DNA of 59,301 nt from Actinomortierella ambigua (taxonomy: Eukaryota; Mortierellomycota; Mortierellomycetes; Mortierellales; Mortierellaceae): assembly GCA_016098155.1 (NCBI GenBank), contig JAAAJB010000159.1, positions 1 through 59,301 on the forward strand, written 5' to 3'. This document shows, piece after piece, positions 44,087-54,617 of the stretch; the first letter of the stretch is position 1; every line of letters begins with the position of its first letter. The notes under the pieces were generated by a model, which searched no databases, was not told the DNA's origin, and was given only the letters and a program-made list of their open reading frames with translations. The position numbers and the translations under genes are program-made.

Positions 44087-44491
44087 ATGGAAGCCACGAT
44101 CAAGCAATGGTTCGACCGCACCGCAAAGTTCGCCGTGGTCGGTGCTCGGTCACGGCCCGAGCTGTTTGGGAACAGTGTGATCCGGTTCTACATTGAGCAG
44201 GAAATGTCTGTGGTTCCCATCTGCGACCAAGAAGACACGATCGAGGGCTTGGCCACCGTCCCCGACCTGGCTTCCCTCCCGGGATCACCTCAAGACTACC
44301 GTCTCTCGATCGTCCTCGATCCGTCCGAAACACGCGCCGTCCTCGAGGAGGCCCATCGGCTAGGCATTCGCCAGATCTGGCTCGAACCGGGCGTCGACTC
44401 ACCCGAGGCTCTGGCATACGCCGACCAGGTCGGCCTCCCGATCATTGCTGGAGAATACAGTGTCCTGCTCGAGGGTCTCATGTATGCGTAG
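44087..44491 (+). CDS. CoA-binding-domain protein (YccU-type)
   Basis: A single exon, 134 aa. It is a compact Rossmann fold like the CoA-binding domain of succinyl-CoA synthetase. The N-terminal FAVVGARSRPELFGNSVIRFY is the nucleotide-binding strand-loop-helix; the Gly pattern differs from the classic GASxxxGK. VVPICDQEDTIEGL follows, then strand LSIVLDP, EEAHRLGIRQIWLEPG (typical IWLQPG words) and a C-terminal IIAGEYSVLLE. Bacterial YccU proteins have the same length and order. CoA binding is expected by family; the cellular role is not known. It has its own pyrimidine-rich leader and no intron. Confidence 0.8.
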   Translation: MEATIKQWFDRTAKFAVVGARSRPELFGNSVIRFYIEQEMSVVPICDQEDTIEGLATVPDLASLPGSPQDYRLSIVLDPSETRAVLEEAHRLGIRQIWLEPGVDSPEALAYADQVGLPIIAGEYSVLLEGLMYA

Positions 44492-46289
44492 GAGCGATGT
44501 GGGGGGAATTTTTTGTTTGCCCTGCTTTTTGCTCGCTTGCTTGTCCCCCTGATGAATACAGGGAGAGAAAGATCCGTGCTGAGCATTTGGAACCAGCCAT
44601 GTATATAACCGCAATCATACCCAACTCTCTCTCTCTCTCCACTACTACTGTAAATAAATAAACAAACAGAAGAATGAGGACAACACTTTGGATTGTCGTT
44701 ATTCAGAAGCATGCTCTATGCCCTTCCTCAAGTCCATCTTTCCCCCCTCCCCTCTTTCTCATACCATCCAACCATCAGCAATAGAAATCTTGGTCATGAG
44801 CTCTGCTGAGAAAGGGACAGTCGATTGTCAGCAACTTTTATTGGTATACGATGAAGGCTTAAGAAACTGGCGAGGGTATTCTCTTCTTGTGTACACCCTT
44901 GTTACCCAAAAAAAAAAAAAAGTTTGGCCAAACTCAAAAACTCAGAGCCAAGTAGCCTACGACGATTGAGGATCAGCAAGCTAGGGAGGGCACGCCTTTG
45001 AAGCTCATGATTGGGTCACCTAAAACGGAGAGGGATGTGCAAGACGTTGAGTTTAAGAGCCAAACGGATGCATGTAGGCAACAAGAGAGAGAGACGGGGG
45101 GAGGGTTTTCATGGGGCATGGTTTTTTGTTTCCTTGGTGTCGGAAGCGGGTTTTAAAGCTTTCCTTTTTTTAACCGCCGTCTAGAATGGCTGTGCTGACC
45201 ACCATGCACGATTGGAGACCCGTGAAAAAAAAAAAAAAAAAAAAAAAAAAGATCGACTATCCAATACGTCTCGATCCTCATGTCCATCCTCCACAAAGAC
45301 CCGACGTATGACTGATAGTTGTCCCAGAGCCGTCTAGTTGAGAACGCATCCTGTAGTACGTACCCCAGACAGAAAAAAAAAATCAATCTTCCTCGGTTTG
45401 TGTCCACATTCCAGCTGTGCTACCCTGCTGTTTATACCTGAATAAGGATATAAGGACAACAATAAACTCAGGAGGGTTTGAGTTTCTTCGGTAAGCCTGC
45501 CATCTACTGCCACCATTGGTCACACTACGCATGAGCAGCCTCCTTCCTCCACCTAAAGAATAATCTACAGCGGTAGACTGTGCAATGCTGCCCATACCTC
45601 GATGGATCAATCCCATCTTTGGAGAACGGTGTGGGGTATGGCTCTTGACTACCGGAAGATGAGTAGGACCAAAGAAAGAGTCTTGCCTCTTCGGTAGAGT
45701 GAGTGGAGTGAAGGAATGGGATGTACTAAAGGAGTGGAGTATTTCGTCAACGAGGAAGAGTAGGAGAGCGAGTGCCGATCATAGAGCTGTCTAGACTTGA
45801 AAACCTTTATGTAGTACTTGGTGAATCCTTTCTGACCCACGGAGCCCCTTCTCCTTGCATCCAACTCTCTTCTGAGCAGAGGAAGAAGAGACTTTTTTTT
45901 TTCTCTCACCTGGTTTTTCCTGGTCCATGGACCTTTCACACTACATTCAGCTCAGATTTTGTCCGCAAAAGATGTTCCTATCCTGAAAAAAACAGAATAG
46001 CTTTTGGAGAGTACAAGGCTGACCACCATACTTGGAGCGTGGTGCACTCACCTGCGAGTGTTGAACACAGGATGTATTTCGCAGCGTCATTTGGAAGAGT
46101 CTGCTAGGGCAACTCTTTTTGCTCATACCGCCAATCAAAAAGTACGCGTTCTGTCTCTCCCCTGTGTCACTCTGTGCTGTGCGAATTTCACCTCGTCACT
46201 CTTTTTGAATGTGTATTTTAGAGAAATCAACTTTGATTCAACTCTCAGCATCGACCATTGACACACCTCATTCACACCCTTTCTCAAAC
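44492..46289. other. Gene-poor interval with poly-A tracts
   Basis: 1.8 kb with no convincing gene. It contains an A-run at 44910-44922 and a 26-28 nt A-run at ~45224-45250, followed by GATCG. A run this long could be the tail of a retro-copied transcript, but no gene body was recognised beside it. Confidence 0.45.
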
Positions 46290-47072
46290 ATGACCGACAT
46301 TCAGAAGGAGCCAGCACCTACAACGACCATGCCGGCCACAGTGTTGACACGACAATGTGAAGCAGAGCCAGAATTCAGCTACATTCTCCTGACGGTGTAA
46401 GGTCACTTTCTAATAACACTTTTTTTTGGCCTATGTAGGAAGTAATAGAACGTTCAAGCGTTGTATGATTAGATCACTGATCACCTCGTCTCCTTCTTTT
46501 CCTTAAACACAAACCCTCTACTTAGTGAGATGGAGCTCCTTGCCTCTTCGACCACCACTACCAATTCCACCGCGACAGCAACATCCGACATGGCTACTCG
46601 GTTACAGGGCTACAACCTCCCAATTCTGACCTTCCGCAAGATGCTCTCCAGCGCCCTGCAGGACCTTTTTGGCATCGCCGTCGGCGGCGGTATGAGCATC
46701 GACATCCTCGCCTACTCGACCCCTCAGGACCTTCAGACAGCGCAACAACAGCAGCAAACCAATGATCGCAGCAGTTCTACTTTTACATCCACATCCTCCG
46801 CTCACTCTTTGTTTTCTACCCTGGCCTCCTCTTCATCATCATCCTCCTCCTCCTCCTCCTCTTCGTCAAGGACAACCGCCTATGCAATCCTGCGCTGCGC
46901 CACCCAAGACCTGCACCCGCTCTGGTCAGCCCTGACGCTGTTCAACGCCACCGTCGACGACCTCGACGTCCGCATCCACGTCCACCACTCCTCCGCCACC
47001 TTGCTCGCCCTCGCCTCTTCCTCGCGTTCTTACTCATGGGACAAGGCCCCCTCTTTCCCAACCTCTACATAA
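46290..47072 (+). CDS. RPP14: RNase P/MRP protein subunit Rpp14-type
   Basis: Two exons are inferred: 46290-46396 and 46526-47072; 217 aa, with the Val codon of LLTV built across the junction. The fold matches Rpp14/Pop5: FSYILLTV (first strand), LTFRKMLSSALQDLFGIAVGGGMSIDIL (helix and strand; FGxxxxxxxxID is diagnostic), TAYAILRCATQDLHPLWSALTLF (helix plus strand) and the last RIHVHHSSATLLAL. Extra Thr/Ala/Ser sequence (TTTTNSTATATS, then a poly-Ser stretch) fills loops, and the C-terminus runs on with Ser-rich sequence. Rpp14/Pop5 proteins act in tRNA 5'-end processing and rRNA maturation in the nucleolus. Convergent with the bZIP gene. Confidence 0.8.
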
Positions 47073-47529
47073 TTTTTTTTTTTGTTCTTCTTGGCTAAAA
47101 TACATGGGGAGCCCTTTGGGTCGTTGAACTGACTTGAATCAACCACATGAATGTGAGGTCCACTTTTCAGCTTTGAGATTCTGAGATTATTTGGTTTCTT
47201 TTATTCCAGAAGAAAGAACAACAATGTAACAAATCCAAAGTACAACAAGAAAGAAGTGGTAGTGTCAAATTACAGAACGAAAGGGAAGGGTGAAAAAAAA
47301 AAGGGATGTTGTTGTGAGTGAAGAAGGTGAAGTGCTATAAACAAACGATGTAGAAGAAGGCGAAGGAGAGGGGGGGGGGGACAAAATACAAACAAGATCT
47401 AATAAAACAACAGGACAGAGCTGTGAGGATGTGGGGAAGAGAGGAAGAGAGGGGGGGGGGAGGGAAGCGTGCAAAGGAAGAAAAGAGCATAGGGGAAGAG
47501 AGTCAGATGTCTGCGCGTGCAATGTTCTT
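47073..47529. other. Spacer between convergent Rpp14 and bZIP genes
   Basis: 457 bases with G-runs at ~47370-47379 and ~47451-47460. It should hold both 3' UTRs. No gene is seen. Confidence 0.4.
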
Positions 47530-50500
47530 TTAGACCATCACCGCCGCAGAGTCACCCGCCTGCTGTTGTGTCTGTTGCAGATCCATCTCCACCAATCGTG
47601 CCATCAACGACTCGTACAGCCACTCCATCATGTCAGAGTCCTCGTACGACATTGCCAGCGCACGGGCTTCTTCCTCTGCTTGATCTTCTTCAACTTGCTC
47701 TTGTTGCTCCTCATCGACTGCCGTCGTTGTCGTCGCCTCTTCATCCTCCTCCTCCTCAGGCAGCAACCACAAAGATCCGTCATAATCTCCCATCGTTGTC
47801 GATCCCATCCACATCGTCCACGCACAAGTCTGCATCACCTCATACAGCACCGCCATCCCATCCAGATGTGGTGCCGTCTCGCTCTGCACACGAGCTTGTT
47901 GTTGTTGCTGTTCTTGGTTGACTGAAACGGCCTTCTCCTCCTCCTTTTCTTCTTTCTCGTCCTCTTGTTCACCCTTCTCCTCCACCTCCTCTTGGCAGAG
48001 CTGCAGCCATGGCCGGCTTGCTCGATCTTCCGCCATTGACGATGGAGGCTTATCGCTCAACTCAAACCCATCCGCAAAGTACACCTCGGGGATCAGTGTC
48101 CGGTGCACCAGGATTGGGTTCTTGTCCTTCCACGACGAACCCTGACCTGCAGCTGCTGCTGCAGATGTCGAGTTGGGCACATCCTTGTGGTAGTTGGGCA
48201 ACAGGATCGGCGACTGTGGACGTGCCAGCGACAACGTGATGTTGGCCTTGGCGTTCGGGTGCAGCGCATTCGAGACACCCTTGCTCATAATCGCACTCAA
48301 CAGACTCTGGTTCTCCTTCGACAGGGGCGTCGGCGACACAATCACCGTCGATGCTGCGTCCGTGTTCGTCGTGGTCGTCGCCGTCGTAGCAGCAGCAGTA
48401 ATGGTAGTCGTAGCGGGAGTGGTGGTGGTGGTGTTGCTATTTGAGTTGGGCATTTCATCAGATGGCGAGACAGTGGATGTAGAGTTTGACGAAGGTGTTG
48501 CTGTTGTTTCGGCCGCTGTTGCCGCTGTTGTTGTTGCTGCTGTTGTTGCAGTGACAGATGAACAAGTCGTCGTTGTCGTCGCCGTGGTGTTGGCAGCAAC
48601 AACTGCGGCGGCTGCTGCTGCTACTGAAAGAGCGTTGGCGGCGTTGGAAATGGTCGTCTCGGCTAGCTGACGCTTGACCTCCTCAAGCTCCTTCTTCAAT
48701 CGCAAATTCTCATCTTGGACGAGGGTCACTGCTTCGCGAAGATGGCGCGCCTCAGTCTTGTGTTGATGTACTTGGCCCTCCAATGTACTGATGTACTCTA
48801 TTTGCAATAAATAATAAGAAAGTTATTTAGTTTCCCGTACAGATAGATCTTCCCGGGTCTCTCTACCACCACCCCCCTCTCTCCTTCTCCCAGGCTCCCC
48901 CTCCAAGTGATGTCTTTTTTGTTTGTTCCCGTAACAAAAGAGTATCCCAGTCGTCGGGGCGCACACATGATCCCCAACCCATTTTGGATGACCCTCTTTC
49001 CATGAACATTTAAGGGGGCATATGGTCTGGGGAGTTTGGGAAAAGGAAGAAAGGGGGTCAAGGTAGCCTTTTGGACTCAAAGCCCACATAAACCATGCAA
49101 TATGCGAACGCGCGACCAGTCCAAACCAGCCACTCGCTGCAGGGCAAAGGCAACTAAGCTATGTCCAGCGAATCCACACACTCCCCCCCCCCCCCTCACC
49201 CCCCACCCCCCCCCCCAACCCCCACCCCCCCCCCCCCCCCCCCCCCTTTCTTCTTCCTTCTTTCACCCCCATCCCCTATCCCCATCCCTGACTTCCTTCC
49301 TCCCCCCCCCCTTTTTTTTTGTCTGTCTGTTATTTTTTTCCGCTAAAGGCTAGTAGTGGGAACACTTTTTGGAACGACGGATGACAAGCCATGCATAACA
49401 ATGCCGAGGGGAGAGGAAGGAAAGAAGGAAAAAAAAGAGAGATGATACATACCCTTTCTCCTGACCCTAAAGTTCCTAGCAGAAATCTTGTTGCGAAGCT
49501 GCCGCCGTTCCTTCGAGGTCATCTTCTTGAGATCGGTGGGCGAAGGAATGTCGTCGGTCTTGATGCCTGGTTGCGTCTTGAGCCCGTGCATCGATGGCTG
49601 CTGGCCAAGCTCAAGCCCCTCCATAAAATCCCCTTCGTCCTCTGACATCTCCTCCTTAATCTTGGCCAGAGGCGAATCCGATGATGACGATGAGGAGGTT
49701 GCTGCTCCTCCTGCCCCGCCAGGAGTAGGAGGAGTAAGGGGCGTGTCCGGCTGGAGGAGATGCTTGGTCGATTCCAGGAGCTGGGCCAGAGTAGCATCAA
49801 TTTCCTCACGCGTCAGCGTGCCAGAGAACAGTTGCGGGACCAAAGGCGCCTGTGCCTGTTGCTGCAAGAGAAACTGCAACGTGGCGGCCGAAAGCGTGGT
49901 ATTGGTGGTCGACGTGAGAGAGGCAGTGTCATTCTCCTCTGCTGAGGTAGACGATGTTGAGGTTGCGGTGGTATTCTTGGCAGAGGGGGCAGTGGAGGAG
50001 GGGGAGGATGTAGAAGATTTGCGGGATGATGCGCTTGATGTCTTGGATGCCGCTGCAGTCAAGGGGGCCTTGGTCGACGCTGCCACTGCCTGGATCAGCT
50101 CAGCCGAGGGTTCGAGCGAGTTGGAGCGGGCGCGTTTCGCAGAGCGCACTGCGGAAGAGTCTAAAAAAATGTGACGGTACCAGATGAGGCCATTTGGGGA
50201 GAAAATAGAACATGGGACGGGGAGAGAGAGAGAGAGAGAGAGAGAGAGCCAGACAGCGATGCAATACAGGGTGTCAGAAGGGGTGTCGTGTTGTAACACA
50301 ACCTTTTTTCTCTTGTTCAACAGTGCAAATCGCGCCGCCTGTGCACTTTGTTTGTGGGGAGAAGGATACTGCCGAAACAAATGGAAAGGTGGAAGGATCG
50401 GGAAGCAGGTTGGAGAGACATAGAAGTCTTTCTAGGGATAGTGTATGTGGTGCAACGAGTTGAGACACCAACACGAAAATTGGGCACGGAAACCACACAC

Positions 50501-51327
50501 ACGGATATCGAAGGGGGGACAGAGAGAGAAGATGATGAAGATGTTGATGGTGATGGTGATTGATGGGAGAACAACAGGCGGCGAAAGAAGGAGGGGGATA
50601 GAACAGGGGGGAGGAGGGAAGGGGACAAGGTCGAGGGGACAGAGAGAGACAGAGAGAGGAGAGAGAGAGAGCGAGCGAGCAAGGACGAAGGGGGCAGGGA
50701 GGGGAGAACGGATGAAACTCAAGATAAAAAGCATGTTGCTGCGTGGGAATGGGGGAAGATGGGGTCCAAGAGGATATGATAGACCTCCCAACAAAAAAAA
50801 AAAAGAAACGACACACTCTCGCACATACCTGGTTTGGTGTTGGAAGCCGTTGGGGAGGTTGCAGAAGCAAACAGGGACGTGGTGGCCGTAGTAGGCGACA
50901 TGGTCAGTGGCTCCGCTGGCGGAGTCAACAGCAGCTGGCTCGGGTTAATATTCGTGCCAAGACTGGCCGCCGCTGCTGTTGCAATGGCTAGAAGACTGGG
51001 ATCCAACTTGGCCTCTCCGTCCTCCTTCTCCTCAGGCGAAGGTTGCTGCTGCTGCTGCTGTTCGTGTGGTTGCTGTGGTTGCTGCTCTGGCTGCTGTTGC
51101 TGCGACTCTTCCTGCTGATCCACGTCAATATCAAGGCTCAACGGTGAACCGGTGGCAAGAGGGTCATCGAGCAACGACATTGCTGCGGCAGTGACAGGAT
51201 CGAGGGTCGAGTCCAGTTCGGTGCCTGTGCTGAAGAGAAATGGGTACATGTCTGAACCGGAGGAGGGCGATGTCGACATGTCGAGCATGTCGAGCTCGAG
51301 AAAGTCGTCAAAGAGCGGGTTGCTCAT
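47530..51327 (-). CDS. bZIP transcription factor
   Basis: Three exons are inferred: 51327-50829, 50160-49453 and 48797-47530; 824 aa. The bZIP basic region and zipper span the third-exon join: KERRQLRNKISARNFRVRRK|EYISTLEGQ, with the expected Asn...Arg contacts (NKISARNFR), then leucine-like positions through LEGQVHQHKTEARHLREAV and LRLKKELEEV. The rest is disordered: an acidic, Gln-rich N-terminus (DFLELDMLDM), Ser/Ala-rich stretches, a poly-Ala region after the zipper and acidic Glu/Gln tracts at the C-terminus. The basic-region spacing fits AP-1/CREB-like fungal regulators. Introns are 668 and 655 nt, far longer than the ~100 nt introns nearby, and are filled with GA, poly-C and poly-A repeats. 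Confidence 0.82.
49182..49247. repeat. Poly-C tract inside a bZIP intron
   Basis: A C-rich run with blocks of up to about 22 consecutive C residues, in the second intron. On the coding strand it is a G-run that could fold as a G-quadruplex. Confidence 0.8.
50221..50248. repeat. (GA)n microsatellite in the first bZIP intron
   Basis: Fourteen GA units on the plus strand; further GA-rich runs lie near 50640-50675. Confidence 0.8.
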
Positions 51328-52261
51328 TGCGGGTGTAGTGAGTAAGAAGGGTGAGGGATGGAGAGATGCAGAGATGCAAGGGAAGGAAGGGTGTGATGCA
51401 ATGTGGAAGAAGAGGAAGAGTCAAATGGCACCTTTGTTCAGGGCACACAGCTAATAAAATCGGGGGCGTGACTCTTTTGTTTCAATAGCTGACAAACGAA
51501 AGAGAGATGCGTGAATGGGGTGGTGGGGGTGTGTGTGTGTGAAATGTGAGAGAGTAAAAGAGAAGAGAGAAAGAGAGTGTGAGACTTGACAGAGAGTGAG
51601 ACTTGACAGAGAGAGTGAGTGTGAAAAAGGACAATGTCGAAAGAAGGATGCGAAGAAGCGAGCTGATGCAACACAACAATGACTTCAAAAAAAAAGGCAC
51701 GGCACTCTCTGTGGGTGGGGGCACAGCACCGAAACAAAAAGGAGCTGAGAGCACACACACACACACTGTTGGTCCAAAATTGGGGGTCAGTCGCGCAACA
51801 GCTGTTGTGGCCAACCTGACCGACCCACCAGTTGCCTCGTTTTGCCCCCTTGTCGGTCAATAACCTGCCGTGCGCGCTGTATGATGATGCAACCGGTGTC
51901 CAGACAGGACAGGCCAGCTCTGCTGTAGAACAAACGATCGGCCGCCAACTGGGAACAAGCTTTGCCCTGCCCTGCCCTGACCCCCAGGCTCAATGTACCC
52001 ACCAACCCCTGCCCCCTTCTGCGAAAGAAAAAAAAAATCACGATCCCCCCCCCTTGATGTTTTACAGGCAGCGCTTTCTTTCCAGCGAATTCCACAACAC
52101 AAGAGACGAAAAAAGCTGACGCGTCCACCCCAAATTTTTTACGTTCAGAGATGGCATTGTTTTACAAATTGGTATGTGTGTACGTGAGATGGCCATTATT
52201 TTTCCTTGTCGCTTGTTGCTGGTGGCACTTCAACCTGCTGCTGCTCCTGTTGTGGCGGCTG
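51328..52261. other. Spacer upstream of the bZIP gene
   Basis: 934 bases. GA/GT-rich sequence at ~51490-51620 and GT-rich runs (51528-51541, 51753-51765) mark the bZIP promoter side. No gene is seen. The far end is the Mtc1 3' end. Confidence 0.4.
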
Positions 52262-52345
52262 CTACGGCTGCTGCTCCTGTTGTTGCTCCTGCTGTTGCTG
52301 TTGTTGCTGTTGTTGTTGTTGTTGTTGTTGTTGCTGCTGCTGCTG
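52262..52345. repeat. CAG/CAA tract (poly-Gln tail of Mtc1)
   Basis: About 28 codons of CTG/TTG on the plus strand, that is CAG/CAA on the coding strand, encoding an almost pure Gln tail broken by a few Glu residues. Confidence 0.85.
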
Positions 52346-53773
52346 GGCCTCAGCATCCGCCAACTGCCGCTGAATCTCATCCCCCTTCATTCTTGTCCAG
52401 ACATAGTCCTGCGCCAGGACACCGACGGCAAGACGGATGCAATCCACCATGCGGTCCTCGACCCACTCGTTCTCCTCGTACGGGATCAGCATCCAGTGCG
52501 CCGGAAGCGATTGCGACGTCGATTCAAACTCGAGCTTGTGCGTGGGATCCTGCAGCACAATCACATACACGACTTGCATGTCCGTCTCCTGGGCCTTGGC
52601 CAACAATGTCTCCTCTTCGCCAGGTGCTGCTGCTGCTACTGCTGCTGCTGCCGTCTTGGCAGCGAACGTGTGGCGGGGCACGCGGCAGGGCTGGATTGCC
52701 ATAAAGACCGGGCAGACCGTCGCATGTGTGTTTGGGTTCCGGGACGTCTTGCTAGGCTCATAGTGCGTCTTGATCAGGTGCTCAAGATTGGCCCTGGCCA
52801 GTTTGACGGCCTGGTCGTAGCCATCGCACACGTTCAGCTGACGGTGTTCGGGCTCGACCTGGTCGTTGTGTGTGCCATCGCCCTGGCGCACCACCACATC
52901 TCCACCCTCCGTCTGCTCCATCACCTTGGAGAAGGCCCGGTACACAATCGACTCCACCCCGACATAGCCCACCATGTCGTGCGCCAGCCAGACCTCCACC
53001 ACCTCGTGCTCAGCAATTGGAGGTGCAATCACATCCAGCACCGTCGTCATCGAAGATAACGTCAGCGATTTGAGATCATGGCCTACATAGACGTATAGAT
53101 TACAAAAAAGAACAATAGAGATGAGGAAAAAAAAACAGTAATAGTAATCAATACAACCCCCCCTTTGACACTTTTTCTTTTCTTTCCTCCATGGTGAAAA
53201 GGAGGTGAAGAGGAGGACGAGGGGAGAGAAGGGAAAAGGTCTGGGGGTGGGAGGGGGGCAAAACACGAGAGTCTTACCAATTTTGTTAATGTTTTCCGAG
53301 TTGACAAAGCCTTTAACGCGCTCCTCAAGGCTCTTGCCAGCCTGGCTCTCCATAGTGGCCTTGACAGAGCTTTGGACAACGGTCTGTGTCTGCTTGACAG
53401 CCTCGCTAGCGGTCGACCACAGGCTGCCGAGCCAAGACGACCGGGAATCGGCCGCTGCTTGCTGTTGCTGCTGCTGCTCCTGCTGTTGTTGGAGGTATCG
53501 CGAAGGCAACGCGCTAGGATCATAGCTTGGCTTGTTGCCACCGGCAACACCGCCACTTGCAGGCGACGATGTCGAAGCGGCAGCAGTCGTGGTCGACGCC
53601 GAAGCCGTTTGAGTAATCTCATCCAAAAAGTCCATTACCGACTGTTCATCACCCGCAAGGTCCGATGTCGCCTTGGCCTTGTCATCCGAGCCTGTCGCCG
53701 CTGTGGTAGCAACACCTGTCGAGCCATCGAGCTCGTCCAGGAATTGAAGCACATCATCGTTCGAGGTTGCCAT
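52262..53773 (-). CDS. MTC1: Maintenance of telomere capping protein 1 (Mtc1)
   Basis: Two exons are inferred: 53773-53278 and 53082-52262; 438 aa. The N-terminus MATSNDDVLQFLDELDG, the second acidic segment VMDFLDEITQ and the amphipathic WLGSLWSTASEAVKQTQ with NSENINKIG|HDLKSLTLSS are Mtc1 hallmarks. The C-terminal domain contains DVIAPPIAEHEVVEVWLAH, YDQAVKLARANLEHL, VYVIVLQDP and the strong signature WVEDRMVDCIRLAVGVLAQDYVWTRM. The protein ends in a Gln-rich tail from a CAG/CAA tract. In yeast MTC1 is linked to telomere capping and to membrane-trafficking genetics; molecular activity is not known. An A-run lies near the intron acceptor. Confidence 0.85.
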   Translation of the reverse strand: MATSNDDVLQFLDELDGSTGVATTAATGSDDKAKATSDLAGDEQSVMDFLDEITQTASASTTTAAASTSSPASGGVAGGNKPSYDPSALPSRYLQQQQEQQQQQQAAADSRSSWLGSLWSTASEAVKQTQTVVQSSVKATMESQAGKSLEERVKGFVNSENINKIGKTLVFCPPPTPRPFPFSPLVLLFTSFSPWRKEKKKCQRGGCIDYYYCFFFLISIVLFCNLYVYVGHDLKSLTLSSMTTVLDVIAPPIAEHEVVEVWLAHDMVGYVGVESIVYRAFSKVMEQTEGGDVVVRQGDGTHNDQVEPEHRQLNVCDGYDQAVKLARANLEHLIKTHYEPSKTSRNPNTHATVCPVFMAIQPCRVPRHTFAAKTAAAAVAAAAPGEEETLLAKAQETDMQVVYVIVLQDPTHKLEFESTSQSLPAHWMLIPYEENEWVEDRMVDCIRLAVGVLAQDYVWTRMKGDEIQRQLADAEAQQQQQQQQQQQQQQQQQQQEQQQEQQP

Positions 53774-54239
53774 AGTTTCGTGTTTTTTTTTCTCCCTCCC
53801 TGGGTATTCTTTCGTGGTTTGATGGGGTGTTGAAGGTAGAGGTTGTGATGAAATGAGGGAGAGAGGAGCGAGACTTGTGACGCGTGAACCTTGGAGTGTC
53901 ACGCGCTCAATTTTTTTTGGTCTCAAGGATCCCAAGGGACCCAAGTTTTTCCATCTATCGATACGTGAGAGAGAACAGTCTTGAAAGACAACGAGGAACC
54001 TTGGACTGGCCAGGTGAAAATGGTGGGTGGGGCAGACGATCATCCACTCCCAATGCCCCAACTTGCAGCACATTGCAGAGTCGACAAAGGTACGCGCCAT
54101 CAGCTGTTTTATTTGTTCCTAGTTCTAACAGAGTGGGGTGGGAAAGTTGCAATGTCCTTTTTTCATCCTCGTCCTCCGTCTTCCTGTTCTTCCCTCTTCC
54201 TTCGCCCTCTTCTTCTTCTAGTCCTTTCGTCTCCATCAT
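53774..54239. other. Spacer between the Mtc1 and HAT genes
   Basis: 466 bases with no gene. The upstream half is the Mtc1 leader with a T-run at ~53910-53917. Confidence 0.4.
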
Positions 54240-54617
54240 CTACAGCGCCTCATCAACGGCTTGCTCGATAGCAACCGCCGTCTTGGACTTGCCACCTTGC
54301 TTGGCCTTGACAGCCTCATCGAGCCAGGTCTCACGAGTGATGGGACCTGACAACGACGACGAGTCTTGGTGCTCGTGGCCAGCGGGGTTCTTGAAGGCGG
54401 TGACTCCTCGAATGACCAAGGACTTGAGCTTGCCCTCATCTGCTCCCCAGTGCTCCTCGACCTCGGCCGCCTTGACCCACAGCTCGTACGAGCCGGGGTT
54501 CGATGCCCGGGCATCGGCAAAGAGACGGCGGCGCTTGCCAGCGTCAGACTCATTCAAAGCCTGGCTATAGAACTGGGCCGACGACAGATGTTCCGCAGGA
54601 GGACCAGCAAATGACAT
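54240..54617 (-). CDS. Small HAT/TPR-repeat protein, Prp6-like fragment
   Basis: A single exon of 125 aa. It reads like about two half-a-TPR units: RLFADARASNPGSYELWVKAAEVEEHWG (helix pair with the W and E positions of HAT repeats), then SLVIRGVTAFKNP and ITRETWLDEAVKAKQGGKSKTAVAIEQAV. Prp6/Prp1 splicing factors have this same ARxxNPxxxxxWxxAxxxE and ITRxxWLxEA pattern in many tandem copies. Here the repeat array stops after about two units, so it may be a stand-alone binding module or a fragment of a longer ancestor. There is no splice site that clearly extends it. Function is not known; a splicing link is inferred from the repeat only. Confidence 0.55.
   Translation of the reverse strand: MSFAGPPAEHLSSAQFYSQALNESDAGKRRRLFADARASNPGSYELWVKAAEVEEHWGADEGKLKSLVIRGVTAFKNPAGHEHQDSSSLSGPITRETWLDEAVKAKQGGKSKTAVAIEQAVDEAL

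Noticed and set aside
52151..53059. Plus-strand frame rich in Leu, His and Arg
   Set aside because: Antisense of the Mtc1 CAG tract and exon; the Leu run is CTG read on the wrong strand.
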